A DNA stretch of 5,175 nt from JBBSWB01 sp038046465 (GTDB lineage: Archaea > Nanobdellota > Nanobdellia > Woesearchaeales > GW2011-AR9): the NCBI GenBank assembly GCA_038046465.1, contig JBBSWB010000083.1, positions 1-5,175 on the forward strand, given 5' to 3'. The translations under genes were made by a program, and so were the position numbers. This document shows, piece by piece, positions 1 through 5,175 of the stretch; within the stretch, counting starts at the first letter, position 1, and every line of letters starts with the position of its first letter. The notes under the pieces were generated by a model. That model ran no database searches. It saw nothing but the letters and a program-made list of their open reading frames with translations, and was not told the origin of the DNA.

Positions 1-48
1 AAACTCTTTCTTTGTTGGAACATATGTGCTCTAAGTTATGCAGTTATC

Positions 49-62
49 TATATATTTATAAT
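49..62 (+). promoter_or_regulatory. candidate TATA box for the HEWLH protein gene
   Basis: An A/T-only run (TATATATTTATAAT) lies with its right half centred about 27 bases before the ATG at 85. No purine-rich ribosome-binding site lies between it and that ATG. If the host is an archaeon, this is the spacing expected for a leaderless transcript starting at or next to the start codon. In an AT-rich genome such runs also occur by chance. Confidence 0.35.
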
Positions 63-84
63 CATAAAGTGCTTCTAATCAATT

Positions 85-459
85 ATGGCTAGATTGCCCT
101 TAGCTAATTTCCGCCGAAGTTCTATAGATCAATTAATCGAAGAACATTTAGTGGGAATGGTCTATGACTATTCTTTGATTGGAAAAAATAATCTTGAAGG
201 AGAAGGCGGTTTTTGGGCGTGGTGGCATCCGGCATATAATTTGATACGCATCTCTCCGGATTGCAGTATTAAAAAAGACAAATATTTTGAAAATTTAGTA
301 ATCGTTCACGAATGGCTTCACGCTTATGAAGATCTTATTTTAGAAATGCCAACTAGATTTACAGAAAACCAAATCGGTTGGTGGGCTGCATACCATAATA
401 AAAAAGATCCGGGATTAGCGACGTATGTAAGAAACAAATTTGCTGATTTTGGTTTCTAA
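85..459 (+). CDS. small HExxH-motif putative zinc metallopeptidase
   Basis: This encodes a 124-residue protein without a signal peptide or membrane helix, so it is probably cytosolic. Residues 75-79 read HEWLH inside the hydrophobic context 'LVIVHEWLHAYED', which fits the zinc-binding active-site helix of zincin peptidases: two His ligands with Glu76 as the general base. A third ligand is not certain; Glu82, Asp83, Glu87 or Glu94 could serve, and Glu94 at 15 residues past the second His suits a gluzincin arrangement. The part before the motif has a Trp-rich segment (FWAWWHP, 43-49) that may form the substrate-edge strand. The protein is very short for a peptidase, closer in size to archaeal minigluzincins than to full enzymes. 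The start at 85 is the first ATG after an in-frame stop at 76-78 and has no SD. I do not recognise a named family; peptidase activity is inferred from the motif alone. Confidence 0.8.
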   Translation: MARLPLANFRRSSIDQLIEEHLVGMVYDYSLIGKNNLEGEGGFWAWWHPAYNLIRISPDCSIKKDKYFENLVIVHEWLHAYEDLILEMPTRFTENQIGWWAAYHNKKDPGLATYVRNKFADFGF

Positions 460-468
460 AGCCCAAGA

Positions 469-476
469 TTTAAATA
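469..476 (+). promoter_or_regulatory. candidate TATA box for the Cys-rich peptide/permease pair
   Basis: TTTAAATA sits 10 bases after the stop of the upstream gene, preceded by purines (AAGA), as in an archaeal BRE/TATA element. A transcript starting about 25 bases downstream would carry a short leader that includes the SD site at 521-524. The call rests on composition and spacing only. Confidence 0.3.
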
Positions 477-520
477 GCATTAAATAAACCTAATATTTAA
501 GATATTATAAAAATTATTCC

Positions 521-524
521 GGAG
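521..524 (+). promoter_or_regulatory. ribosome-binding site for the Cys-rich peptide
   Basis: GGAG lies 7 bases before the ATG at 532. It is the best-placed SD site in the window and supports reading the 40-codon ORF as a real gene, not a chance frame. The permease that follows has no comparable site, so this one may serve both genes through coupling. Confidence 0.6.
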
Positions 525-531
525 AATTAAC

Positions 532-654
532 ATGGTTGAAAAGAAAAAAGGATTTGTGAGTAAATTATTGAATCACCTGGACCAAAAGCTGGAAAAAAAA
601 TCAAAAGATAAAAAGTGCTGTTGCTGCCAGGATTCCAAACATAAAAAATGTTAA
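532..654 (+). CDS. 40-residue Lys/Cys-rich peptide, putative metal-binding partner of the permease
   Basis: This short ORF encodes a basic amphipathic stretch (residues 1-30: many Lys, with Leu/Val spaced as in a helix, e.g. 'FVSKLLNHLDQKLEKK'). A cysteine cluster KKCCCCQDSKHKKC follows at the C-terminus, with four consecutive Cys plus a final Cys and a nearby His. Such clusters bind soft metal ions or metalloids. It has a good SD (GGAG, 7 bases), and its last 7 bases overlap the permease ATG in another frame, so translation of the two is probably coupled. From memory, small proteins with a paired-Cys C-terminus (for example those called LDCC-motif putative metal-binding proteins) occur beside DUF318 permeases in anaerobes and archaea; I cannot verify that this one belongs to them. 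A role as metal carrier, sensor or accessory subunit for the permease is inference. Confidence 0.7.
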   Translation: MVEKKKGFVSKLLNHLDQKLEKKSKDKKCCCCQDSKHKKC

Positions 655-1610
655 AAGAGCTGGTAGATCTGCTGTTGTATTCGCTGTGCGGATTGAACCC
701 AGAACTAAAATGGGTTGAATCGCTTAATTTCTTTATTTATGATTCTATAAAAATAATTTTATTATTGTTGGTAATGATCTCTGTGATTGGATTTTTAAGA
801 ACCTATTTACCCCAACATAAGCTTAAAAAATGGATCAGTAAAAAGAAATATGGATTAAGCAATTTATTTGCTGCTTTATTTGGAGCAGTAACTCCTTTTT
901 GTTCCTGTTCATCTATTCCTCTCTTTTTTGGTTTTTTAAAAGCAGGAGTGCCTTTAGGAGTAACTTTTTCTTTTCTGATTACTTCTCCCATAGTTAATGA
1001 GTATTTGGTCGTTTTAATGTTGGGGTTCTTTGGCTGGAAGATTACTTTAGCTTATGTCCTAAGCGGAATACTGGTAGGAGTTATTTCTGGATTAATTCTT
1101 GGCAAAATGAAATTGGAAAAATATTTAGTTAAAGATGTGGTATCAACAAATAAAGCGATTAAACCAGAAATCAGGTATGATGGAATTAAAACAAGAGCGC
1201 TATTTGGATTAAATGAATCTTTTTCTATCATCAAGAAATTGTGGCTGTGGATTCTGGTCGGTGTAGGGGTTGGAGCAGTTATCCATAATTATATTCCCTC
1301 AGAATTAATTCAATCGATAATAAGTAAAGGCGGAATATTTGCGGTGCCTATCGCTGTGATATTGGGAGTTCCAATGTATAGCAGTTGCGCAGCAATTGTT
1401 CCCATTGCTGTAGTGTTATTTGAGAAAGGGGTTCCTATCGGCACGGCCTTAGCGTTTATGATGGCCATATCCGCACTAAGCTTACCAGAAGCGATTATAT
1501 TAAGACGAGCTATGAAATTAAAATTGATCTTAATCTTTTTTGGGGTGGTAACCTTAGCAATAATTTTAACTGGTTACCTTTTTAATATTTTACAAGCAAA
1601 ACTTATTTGA
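648..1610 (+). CDS. DUF318/ArsP-family (UPF0718) permease
   Basis: This is a 320-residue integral membrane protein with about eight predicted helices (roughly residues 29-50, 73-97, 102-126, 131-152, 199-217, 229-256, 263-285, 291-314) and a charged loop at 153-198. The signature TPFCSCSS (82-89) followed by 'IPLFFGF' and 'SPIVNEY' is typical of the DUF318 permeases, which include ArsP (efflux of trivalent organoarsenicals) and Cu/Zn exporters. The two halves are related: GVPMYSSCAA (240-249) and 'EKGVPIGTALAFMMA' in the second half mirror TPFCSCSS and 'KAGVPLGVTFSFLIT' in the first. Cys85, Cys87 and Cys247 are the likely substrate thiols. Length is normal for the family. The ATG overlaps the stop of the Cys-rich peptide gene and lacks its own SD. 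Family is confident; the substrate (metalloid, copper, zinc or other) cannot be told from sequence. Confidence 0.9.
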   Translation: MLKELVDLLLYSLCGLNPELKWVESLNFFIYDSIKIILLLLVMISVIGFLRTYLPQHKLKKWISKKKYGLSNLFAALFGAVTPFCSCSSIPLFFGFLKAGVPLGVTFSFLITSPIVNEYLVVLMLGFFGWKITLAYVLSGILVGVISGLILGKMKLEKYLVKDVVSTNKAIKPEIRYDGIKTRALFGLNESFSIIKKLWLWILVGVGVGAVIHNYIPSELIQSIISKGGIFAVPIAVILGVPMYSSCAAIVPIAVVLFEKGVPIGTALAFMMAISALSLPEAIILRRAMKLKLILIFFGVVTLAIILTGYLFNILQAKLI

Positions 1611-1620
1611 GCCGATCCTT

Positions 1621-1638
1621 GCTTGATTAAGCTTTTTT
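1621..1638 (+). terminator. possible terminator after the permease gene
   Basis: A four-pair hairpin (GCTT, loop GATT, AAGC) is followed at once by six T, starting 10 bases after the permease stop. The stem is short, but the oligo-T tract itself would fit archaeal termination. It would separate the permease pair from the methyltransferase transcript. Confidence 0.35.
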
Positions 1639-1659
1639 ATCAGTTAGGTGATAAACTAA

Positions 1660-1704
1660 ATGCATATTTACAGCAAAACCTTTTTTAAAGGAGTTATATT
1701 TTAA
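1660..1704 (+). other. possible 14-codon leader ORF upstream of the methyltransferase
   Basis: An ATG at 1660 opens a 14-residue frame (MHIYSKTFFKGVIF) that stops 8 bases before the methyltransferase ATG. AGGTGAT at 1644-1650, matching the SD consensus GGAGGTGATC over seven bases, lies 9 bases before it. The methyltransferase ATG itself has only a remote SD (AAAGGAG at 1687-1693, 19 bases away). The arrangement could be a translated leader coupled to the downstream gene. Such a short ORF may equally be chance. Confidence 0.25.
1677..1689 (+). promoter_or_regulatory. candidate BRE/TATA element for the methyltransferase gene
   Basis: A purine run ending in AAAACC precedes TTTTTTAAA, centred about 28 bases before the ATG at 1713. 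In an archaeon this spacing would give a leaderless mRNA, which would explain why no SD sits at the normal distance. It competes with the leader-ORF explanation for the same bases, and both rest on weak signals. Confidence 0.3.
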
Positions 1705-1712
1705 CCCTTTGT

Positions 1713-2459
1713 ATGAAAGACACCAATAGAAAAAGCATTAAGAAGATATTAATTGAAAAAGAAACCAATAAAATATTCTACTTAAAAGATCTGGAAGATT
1801 ACCATACTTCTGTAGGAGTTATTAAAACTAAAGATTTGAAATCAAAAAAAACGGAAGTGAAATCAACTACTGGAAACACCTTTCTGTTAATCGATCCAAC
1901 TTTTCCTGATTTGTGGGAAAATCTAAATCGGGGCCCGCAAGTGATGATTCAAAAAGATATTGGGCTGATTTTAGCCAGAACCGGGGTTAATAAAAATTCT
2001 ATTGCTGTTGATGCCGGAGGTGGATCAGGATCGCTGTGCCTTTCTTTAGCTAATGTCTGTAAGGAAGTTACCGTTTATGAAACTAATCCTGAACATTTTA
2101 ATATCGTTCAAAAGAACATTGGATTATTTGGAGTTACTAATATTAATTTAAAACAAGATAATATTTATGAAACCCTTCCGGAAAAAAATGTCGATTTAAT
2201 AACTTTAGATTTACCGGAACCGTGGAGAGCAATTACGCCGGCAGAAACCGCCTTAAAAACGGGCGGGCATTTGGTAATCTATCTGCCTAATTTGATTCAA
2301 GTCAAACGATTTATTGATTCAACCAAAAAAACACCCATTAAAGTAATCGAAACGATTGAATTGATCGAACGGAAATGGAAAATTGAAGACCAAATCATGC
2401 GCCCAGAATTTCAGATGTTAGGGCACACTGGCTTTTTGATCTTTTGCCGAAAGTTTTAA
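1713..2459 (+). CDS. trmI: tRNA (adenine-N1)-methyltransferase, TrmI-like
   Basis: This 248-residue class I SAM-dependent methyltransferase probably makes m1A at position 58 (in some archaea also 57) in the T-loop of tRNA, working as a cytosolic tetramer. The N-terminal small beta domain (about 1-70) carries 'DYHTSVGVIK', as in archaeal TrmI. 'RGPQVMIQKDIGLILARTG' (73-91) is the conserved block leading into the Rossmann domain. SAM motif I is VDAGGGSGSL (99-108), the ribose-binding acid is Glu123, Asp149 is the likely adenine contact, and LDLPEPW (165-171) holds the catalytic Asp166. The C-terminal 'MRPEFQMLGHTGFLIFCRK' is typical of the family. Motif I has GGGSG where most relatives have GTGSG, but the glycines are kept. 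The start is the first ATG after an in-frame stop at 1686 and matches the family N-terminus. Family is confident; the exact target adenine is inferred. Confidence 0.92.
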   Translation: MKDTNRKSIKKILIEKETNKIFYLKDLEDYHTSVGVIKTKDLKSKKTEVKSTTGNTFLLIDPTFPDLWENLNRGPQVMIQKDIGLILARTGVNKNSIAVDAGGGSGSLCLSLANVCKEVTVYETNPEHFNIVQKNIGLFGVTNINLKQDNIYETLPEKNVDLITLDLPEPWRAITPAETALKTGGHLVIYLPNLIQVKRFIDSTKKTPIKVIETIELIERKWKIEDQIMRPEFQMLGHTGFLIFCRKF

Positions 2460-2543
2460 AGAAAAAAGTAAAGATAAAAAAAATAAAATAAGTAATACTA
2501 AAAAAATAAGAATTAATTAAAAAATAAAAAGAGTGGAAGAGAA

Positions 2544-2969
2544 ATGACTATTAAAATAAAAAAATTAGTAGAGAGCGCAATTCTGCCCAAATATGCCGGC
2601 CCCAATGAAGCGGGAATGGACTTTTATGCTAATGAGCAAGCAATCATTGAACCTAATCAAAGAAAATTAATTTCTACTGGGATTGCAATGGCCATTCCTC
2701 GAGGTTATGTGGGGTTATTATGGGACCGATCGGGATTAGCTGCCAAGAACGGACTTAAAACCATGGGGGGAGTCATTGATTCGACCTATCGGGGAGAAAT
2801 TAAAATAATTATCCATAATTTATCCACAGAAAGATTTTTGGTTGAGCCAGGAATGCGCATTGCTCAGATGTTGATCCAACCAGTAGAACAGCGGGAGTTG
2901 GTGGAAGTAAATGAGTTGGAAGAAACGGAAAGGGGCGCAGGCGGATTTGGAAGTTCGGGTTTGAAATAA
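2544..2969 (+). CDS. dut: dUTP diphosphatase, trimeric type
   Basis: This encodes a complete 141-residue dUTPase, which hydrolyses dUTP to dUMP and pyrophosphate. That keeps uracil out of DNA and supplies dUMP for dTMP synthesis. All five motifs of the homotrimeric family are present in order: AGMDFYA (23-29, Mg-binding Asp26), DRSGLAAKNGL (61-71), GGVIDSTYRGE (75-85, with catalytic Asp79 and uracil-stacking Tyr82), GMRIAQMLIQP (103-113), and the C-terminal arm RGAGGFGSSG (130-139, closing over the nucleotide). Length is normal. Asp instead of Pro before RSGLA in motif 2 is a tolerated variant. The start is preceded by a weak purine-rich stretch (GGAAGAG). It follows the methyltransferase by 84 bases with no obvious oligo-T terminator between, so the two may share a transcript. 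The bifunctional dCTP deaminase/dUTPase alternative is unlikely given the canonical motif 3 and arm. Confidence 0.95.
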   Translation: MTIKIKKLVESAILPKYAGPNEAGMDFYANEQAIIEPNQRKLISTGIAMAIPRGYVGLLWDRSGLAAKNGLKTMGGVIDSTYRGEIKIIIHNLSTERFLVEPGMRIAQMLIQPVEQRELVEVNELEETERGAGGFGSSGLK

Positions 2970-2996
2970 AAAATAAGGGTTTACTTGCCCAAACTC
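2968..2996 (-). terminator. possible terminator in the convergent spacer
   Basis: GGGTTT (2977-2982) and AAACTC (2991-2996) can form a hairpin with an 8-base loop: six pairs with one G-U when read on plus, and one A-C mismatch when read on minus. On the minus strand it is followed by a T-rich tail from plus A-runs at 2968-2976 (TTATTTTTTA). That suits the end of the large minus-strand gene, and the tail falls next to the dUTPase stop. The stem is weak. Confidence 0.35.
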
Positions 2997-3024
2997 AATT
3001 TAATTATATTCTAATCTTATTTAA

Positions 3025-5175
3025 TTATTGCAGGCCCATTCTTTGATACATTCTTTCTCGTAAATGGGTAGCTACCGGACGAGGAATTTTTTGTAGAATT
3101 TTTGCAATGGTTCCTGATTCGTAACCCTGCCTGAGCACCTGCACCAGCTGATCTAACTGGAAAATTGGGCCGGTACGGTAAAATGGTGAAACTAATTCTT
3201 CCAGTTCTTTCTTGGAAACAAGCATTCTTTCTTGGAATATTTTTTTAAATTGGTCTACCACTTCCCCGTTCAAATAACCAATGCCATAAGAGAAATATTC
3301 CAATGCTTCGTTAAGGTCACTTAAGTTTGCGCTCTTTTCAAAACTATCTAATCGATGTACTGCTTCAGCCAAAGCTACGTCAGAAGAATAAGCCGCCATC
3401 ACACTTAAACTTTTTTGGATTATTAATTTTATTAAGTTGTTAAGGTCTGGTGGTGTTTTTAGGGTAATTCCTTCCATAATCTCTGGATGAACTTGCGTTT
3501 CCAAGGATTCTAACAGTAAGTCTAATAGATATAATTCTATTCTTAAATTACTTTGGCTTAAAGTACCGCTAAACCCTTCTTCAAGAACTCTTACATCAAA
3601 ACGAAGTTCGCCAAGGAGATGAGCAGCTTTATCTTTCTTGATATTTTTTAAACAGCGGCGAAGTTTCTTTAGTTTAGACATAATATCTTTGAAATAGTTT
3701 TCCTGCTTTTTATCGAGCTCCAGCCTAACATATTCATCTTGTAATATTTTCAGCTTTTCTTCAAAGCCATAAGCTTCGATTTGCCATAGTTTTCGCAGAT
3801 TAGACAGAAGGGATCCAGCAATCGTTAAAGTCGTAGTTTTAAGTTCACTATGGTTTAAAGAAAGCTTATCGTAATCTAAATTTGTTACTCCGTGTTGTTT
3901 GCATAAGTTTTCAAATAAAGTGATGTCTTTAGTATTTAAGAAATGAATATATGCAGCAACAATCTCTACATCTTCTTTTCCCGGCCAATTGTGGATTTTA
4001 TTTCTTAGTCCATTTAATTGAATGCCCAAGTCTATGGCCCCTTTCCTGATTATATTAATCAATTGGTTATCTCCGCCTAAAGGAAGAAGGCCAGCTAGCC
4101 GTCTGAGTAAAAACTTAGTTTCAAGATCTAAATCATTTAATCGAAGAAGTTTGCCAAAAATATCTTTTATCCGGGGAACATTGCTTTCGATATCTGCCCT
4201 TTCTGCGGAGATACTGGTAGTTAGCAAACTGGCAATTAAGTTTCTCAACGGCTTTTTCATCTGTTGAGGGTTAAGCAATAAGGCATTACAAAAAGCAAAC
4301 AGCATTTCATAGGAGTTAATTTTAAGAGTAGGATGGGATAATACTGCTTCCAAGTTTCCCCAATCTTCTACTTTTTTTAAGGAGAGGATTAAAGGGATTA
4401 AAATGATCTCTATACTTTGCATCCTTACTGAATTTACCGGATTTATTTTAGTGATTATTTTTTCTAGGTGTCGCCAATTTTCTTTGGTGTTAAATTCTCC
4501 TAATTCTCTTAATAATTTTGCGACCGGCATTATTTTTGCTACTGCTTTAACATGGGGCCAATTTTCATTATCAATTAATCCATCGGAAAGAGCGCGTCGT
4601 ACGTTTCCCTCCGCTGCCCGAATCAGTAAAGGAAGATCCTCCCAGAAAAATTTTTTTTGCTCTAGAAGTTTTCCTAAAAAAAGCATTTCCTCCTCTATAT
4701 CAATAGAAACATAACCACTATAACCGCTGTAACCAGAGTATTGAACAGCCTCCAATATTTTCGGCAAACCAGCAACCAACTGCTTAAAAGTAATGATCTT
4801 ATTTCTAAGTGCGGCATGAAAATACCGAGAAAACTTTCTTAAATTATTTAGATGGGGACATTCTGTCGGCGCAGTTTTTATAAATTCTACTGCTTCTTCC
4901 CAAGAAATGCTGCGGCAAAGTAAGGGGTATTCCACCACTAAAATTGCTTCCCCATATTCAATATAGTTTCCCGAGTCAACCTCGGGAAGCTTCATGCCTG
5001 CATCCACAATTTGTTTAAATGAAACGATTTTGTTTTTTAATAATTCTTTTGTTTCATCCCACCCAAAGAAAAAATCCTGGAATTGGTGAAAGTTAGCCGC
5101 GATTTTTGAAATTACGTTTGTATCAGTAATCTCTGCCCAAGTAACTACTTTTTGTAACAGTAAATCTTCAATTGA
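3025..5175 (-). CDS. large helical-repeat protein of unknown function, N-terminus outside the window
   Basis: The frame is open from the window edge to the stop, giving 716 residues. A GTG at 5007 could be taken as a start, but the 56 codons before it are open and continue the same repeat pattern, so the true start lies beyond 5175. The protein is nearly all predicted alpha-helix with no signal peptide, membrane segment or recognisable catalytic motif in the visible part. Numbering from the edge, residues about 5-300 contain units anchored by an aromatic in [W/F]-x-x-hydrophobic: W13, F53, W92, F130, W178, W206, W234, W272. Examples are 'NKIVSFKQIV' and 'NKIITFKQLV'. Residues about 471-515 are Lys/Glu-rich and probably coiled-coil. 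The C-terminal 150 residues are helical and end 'HLRERMYQRMGLQ'. A solenoid-type scaffold or binding role is inference. It is convergent with the dUTPase gene. Confidence 0.88.
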   Translation of the reverse strand, partial: SIEDLLLQKVVTWAEITDTNVISKIAANFHQFQDFFFGWDETKELLKNKIVSFKQIVDAGMKLPEVDSGNYIEYGEAILVVEYPLLCRSISWEEAVEFIKTAPTECPHLNNLRKFSRYFHAALRNKIITFKQLVAGLPKILEAVQYSGYSGYSGYVSIDIEEEMLFLGKLLEQKKFFWEDLPLLIRAAEGNVRRALSDGLIDNENWPHVKAVAKIMPVAKLLRELGEFNTKENWRHLEKIITKINPVNSVRMQSIEIILIPLILSLKKVEDWGNLEAVLSHPTLKINSYEMLFAFCNALLLNPQQMKKPLRNLIASLLTTSISAERADIESNVPRIKDIFGKLLRLNDLDLETKFLLRRLAGLLPLGGDNQLINIIRKGAIDLGIQLNGLRNKIHNWPGKEDVEIVAAYIHFLNTKDITLFENLCKQHGVTNLDYDKLSLNHSELKTTTLTIAGSLLSNLRKLWQIEAYGFEEKLKILQDEYVRLELDKKQENYFKDIMSKLKKLRRCLKNIKKDKAAHLLGELRFDVRVLEEGFSGTLSQSNLRIELYLLDLLLESLETQVHPEIMEGITLKTPPDLNNLIKLIIQKSLSVMAAYSSDVALAEAVHRLDSFEKSANLSDLNEALEYFSYGIGYLNGEVVDQFKKIFQERMLVSKKELEELVSPFYRTGPIFQLDQLVQVLRQGYESGTIAKILQKIPRPVATHLRERMYQRMGLQ
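4276..5163 (-). repeat. tandem ~39-residue helical units within the large protein
   Basis: Aromatic anchor codons fall at minus-strand positions 5139, 5019, 4902, 4788, 4644, 4560, 4476 and 4362 (first base). Spacings are therefore 40, 39, 38, 48, 28, 28 and 38 residues. Each anchor follows a short hydrophobic/polar run (QKVVTW, NKIVSF, RSISW, NKIITF, KKFFW, NENW, KENW, KVEDW) and leads into a helix with hydrophobics at +3 and +6/+7. A further degenerate unit may begin near residue 310 (L-R-N-L). Units share few identities, so this is an old, diverged repeat at protein level, not a DNA repeat. Confidence 0.55.
4711..4740 (-). repeat. Tyr-Ser-Gly triplet array (YSG)x3-Y
   Basis: Three tandem 9-base units encode YSGYSGYSGY at residues 146-155 of the large protein, counted from the window edge. 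The serine codons differ (TCT, AGC, AGT), and Tyr is TAC, TAC, TAT, TAT, so the array is not a fresh perfect duplication. It sits between two aromatic anchors that are 48 residues apart, where neighbours are 38-40 apart, so it looks like a loop insertion. Confidence 0.8.

Noticed and set aside
1..78. Open frame from the left edge to a stop at 76-78 (25 codons, hydrophobic), possible tail of an upstream gene
   Set aside because: A second frame is open to 92 as well, neither tail resembles a family I know, and the hydrophobicity follows from the A/T composition. It cannot be told from promoter DNA.
803..1234. Two minus-strand frames of about 60 codons inside the permease gene
   Set aside because: They lie opposite a clearly conserved membrane protein gene, show no family features of their own and lack start signals.
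2461..2530. Phased A-tracts that might give intrinsic DNA curvature or an origin-like element
   Set aside because: A-run centres are about 15, 7, 16, 18 and 7 bases apart, not in step with the 10-11 base helical turn, and no iterons or initiator gene are nearby.
4022..4714. Plus-strand frames of 81 and 103 codons opposite the large minus-strand gene
   Set aside because: They are antisense shadows of a continuous 716-codon frame; their composition is the reverse of the helix-rich coding strand and no motif is visible.
4711..4740. CRISPR or satellite-type DNA repeat at the 9-base array
   Set aside because: Only three imperfect 9-base units inside a coding frame, with no spacers; it is a protein-level triplet repeat.

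Overview
This is an AT-rich stretch with short intergenic spaces. It most resembles the genome of a small-genomed archaeon, possibly of DPANN type. The main argument is the tRNA m1A methyltransferase: its N-terminal 'YHTSVGVIK' block and C-terminal 'MRP...GHTGFLIF' block recall archaeal TrmI. In addition, several starts lack a Shine-Dalgarno (SD) site but have a TATA-like box about 27 bases upstream, as in leaderless archaeal genes. No rRNA, tRNA or ribosomal-protein marker is present, so the lineage is an inference, and a candidate-phylum bacterium is not excluded.

Layout, left to right. (1) 85-459 (+) is a 124-residue soluble protein with an HEWLH zinc-metallopeptidase motif. (2) 532-654 (+) is a 40-residue Lys/Cys-rich peptide ending in a CCCC...C cluster. 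Its last 7 bases overlap the start of (3) 648-1610 (+), a DUF318/ArsP-type (UPF0718) eight-helix permease with the TPFCSCSS signature, so the two look translationally coupled and probably form a metal- or metalloid-handling module. (4) 1713-2459 (+) is a TrmI-like tRNA (adenine-N1) methyltransferase, preceded by a possible 14-codon leader ORF. (5) 2544-2969 (+) is a complete trimeric-type dUTPase. (6) 3025-5175 (-) converges on the dUTPase. It is a long helical protein of unknown function, and its reading frame stays open to the right edge of the window, so its true N-terminus lies outside.

The parts best worth attention are the peptide-permease pair and the large minus-strand protein. The latter's N-terminal half is built from units with a W/F-x-x-hydrophobic anchor repeated about every 38-40 residues (some units 28). 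One unit is lengthened by a Tyr-Ser-Gly triplet array. No mobile element, CRISPR array, or RNA gene was seen.
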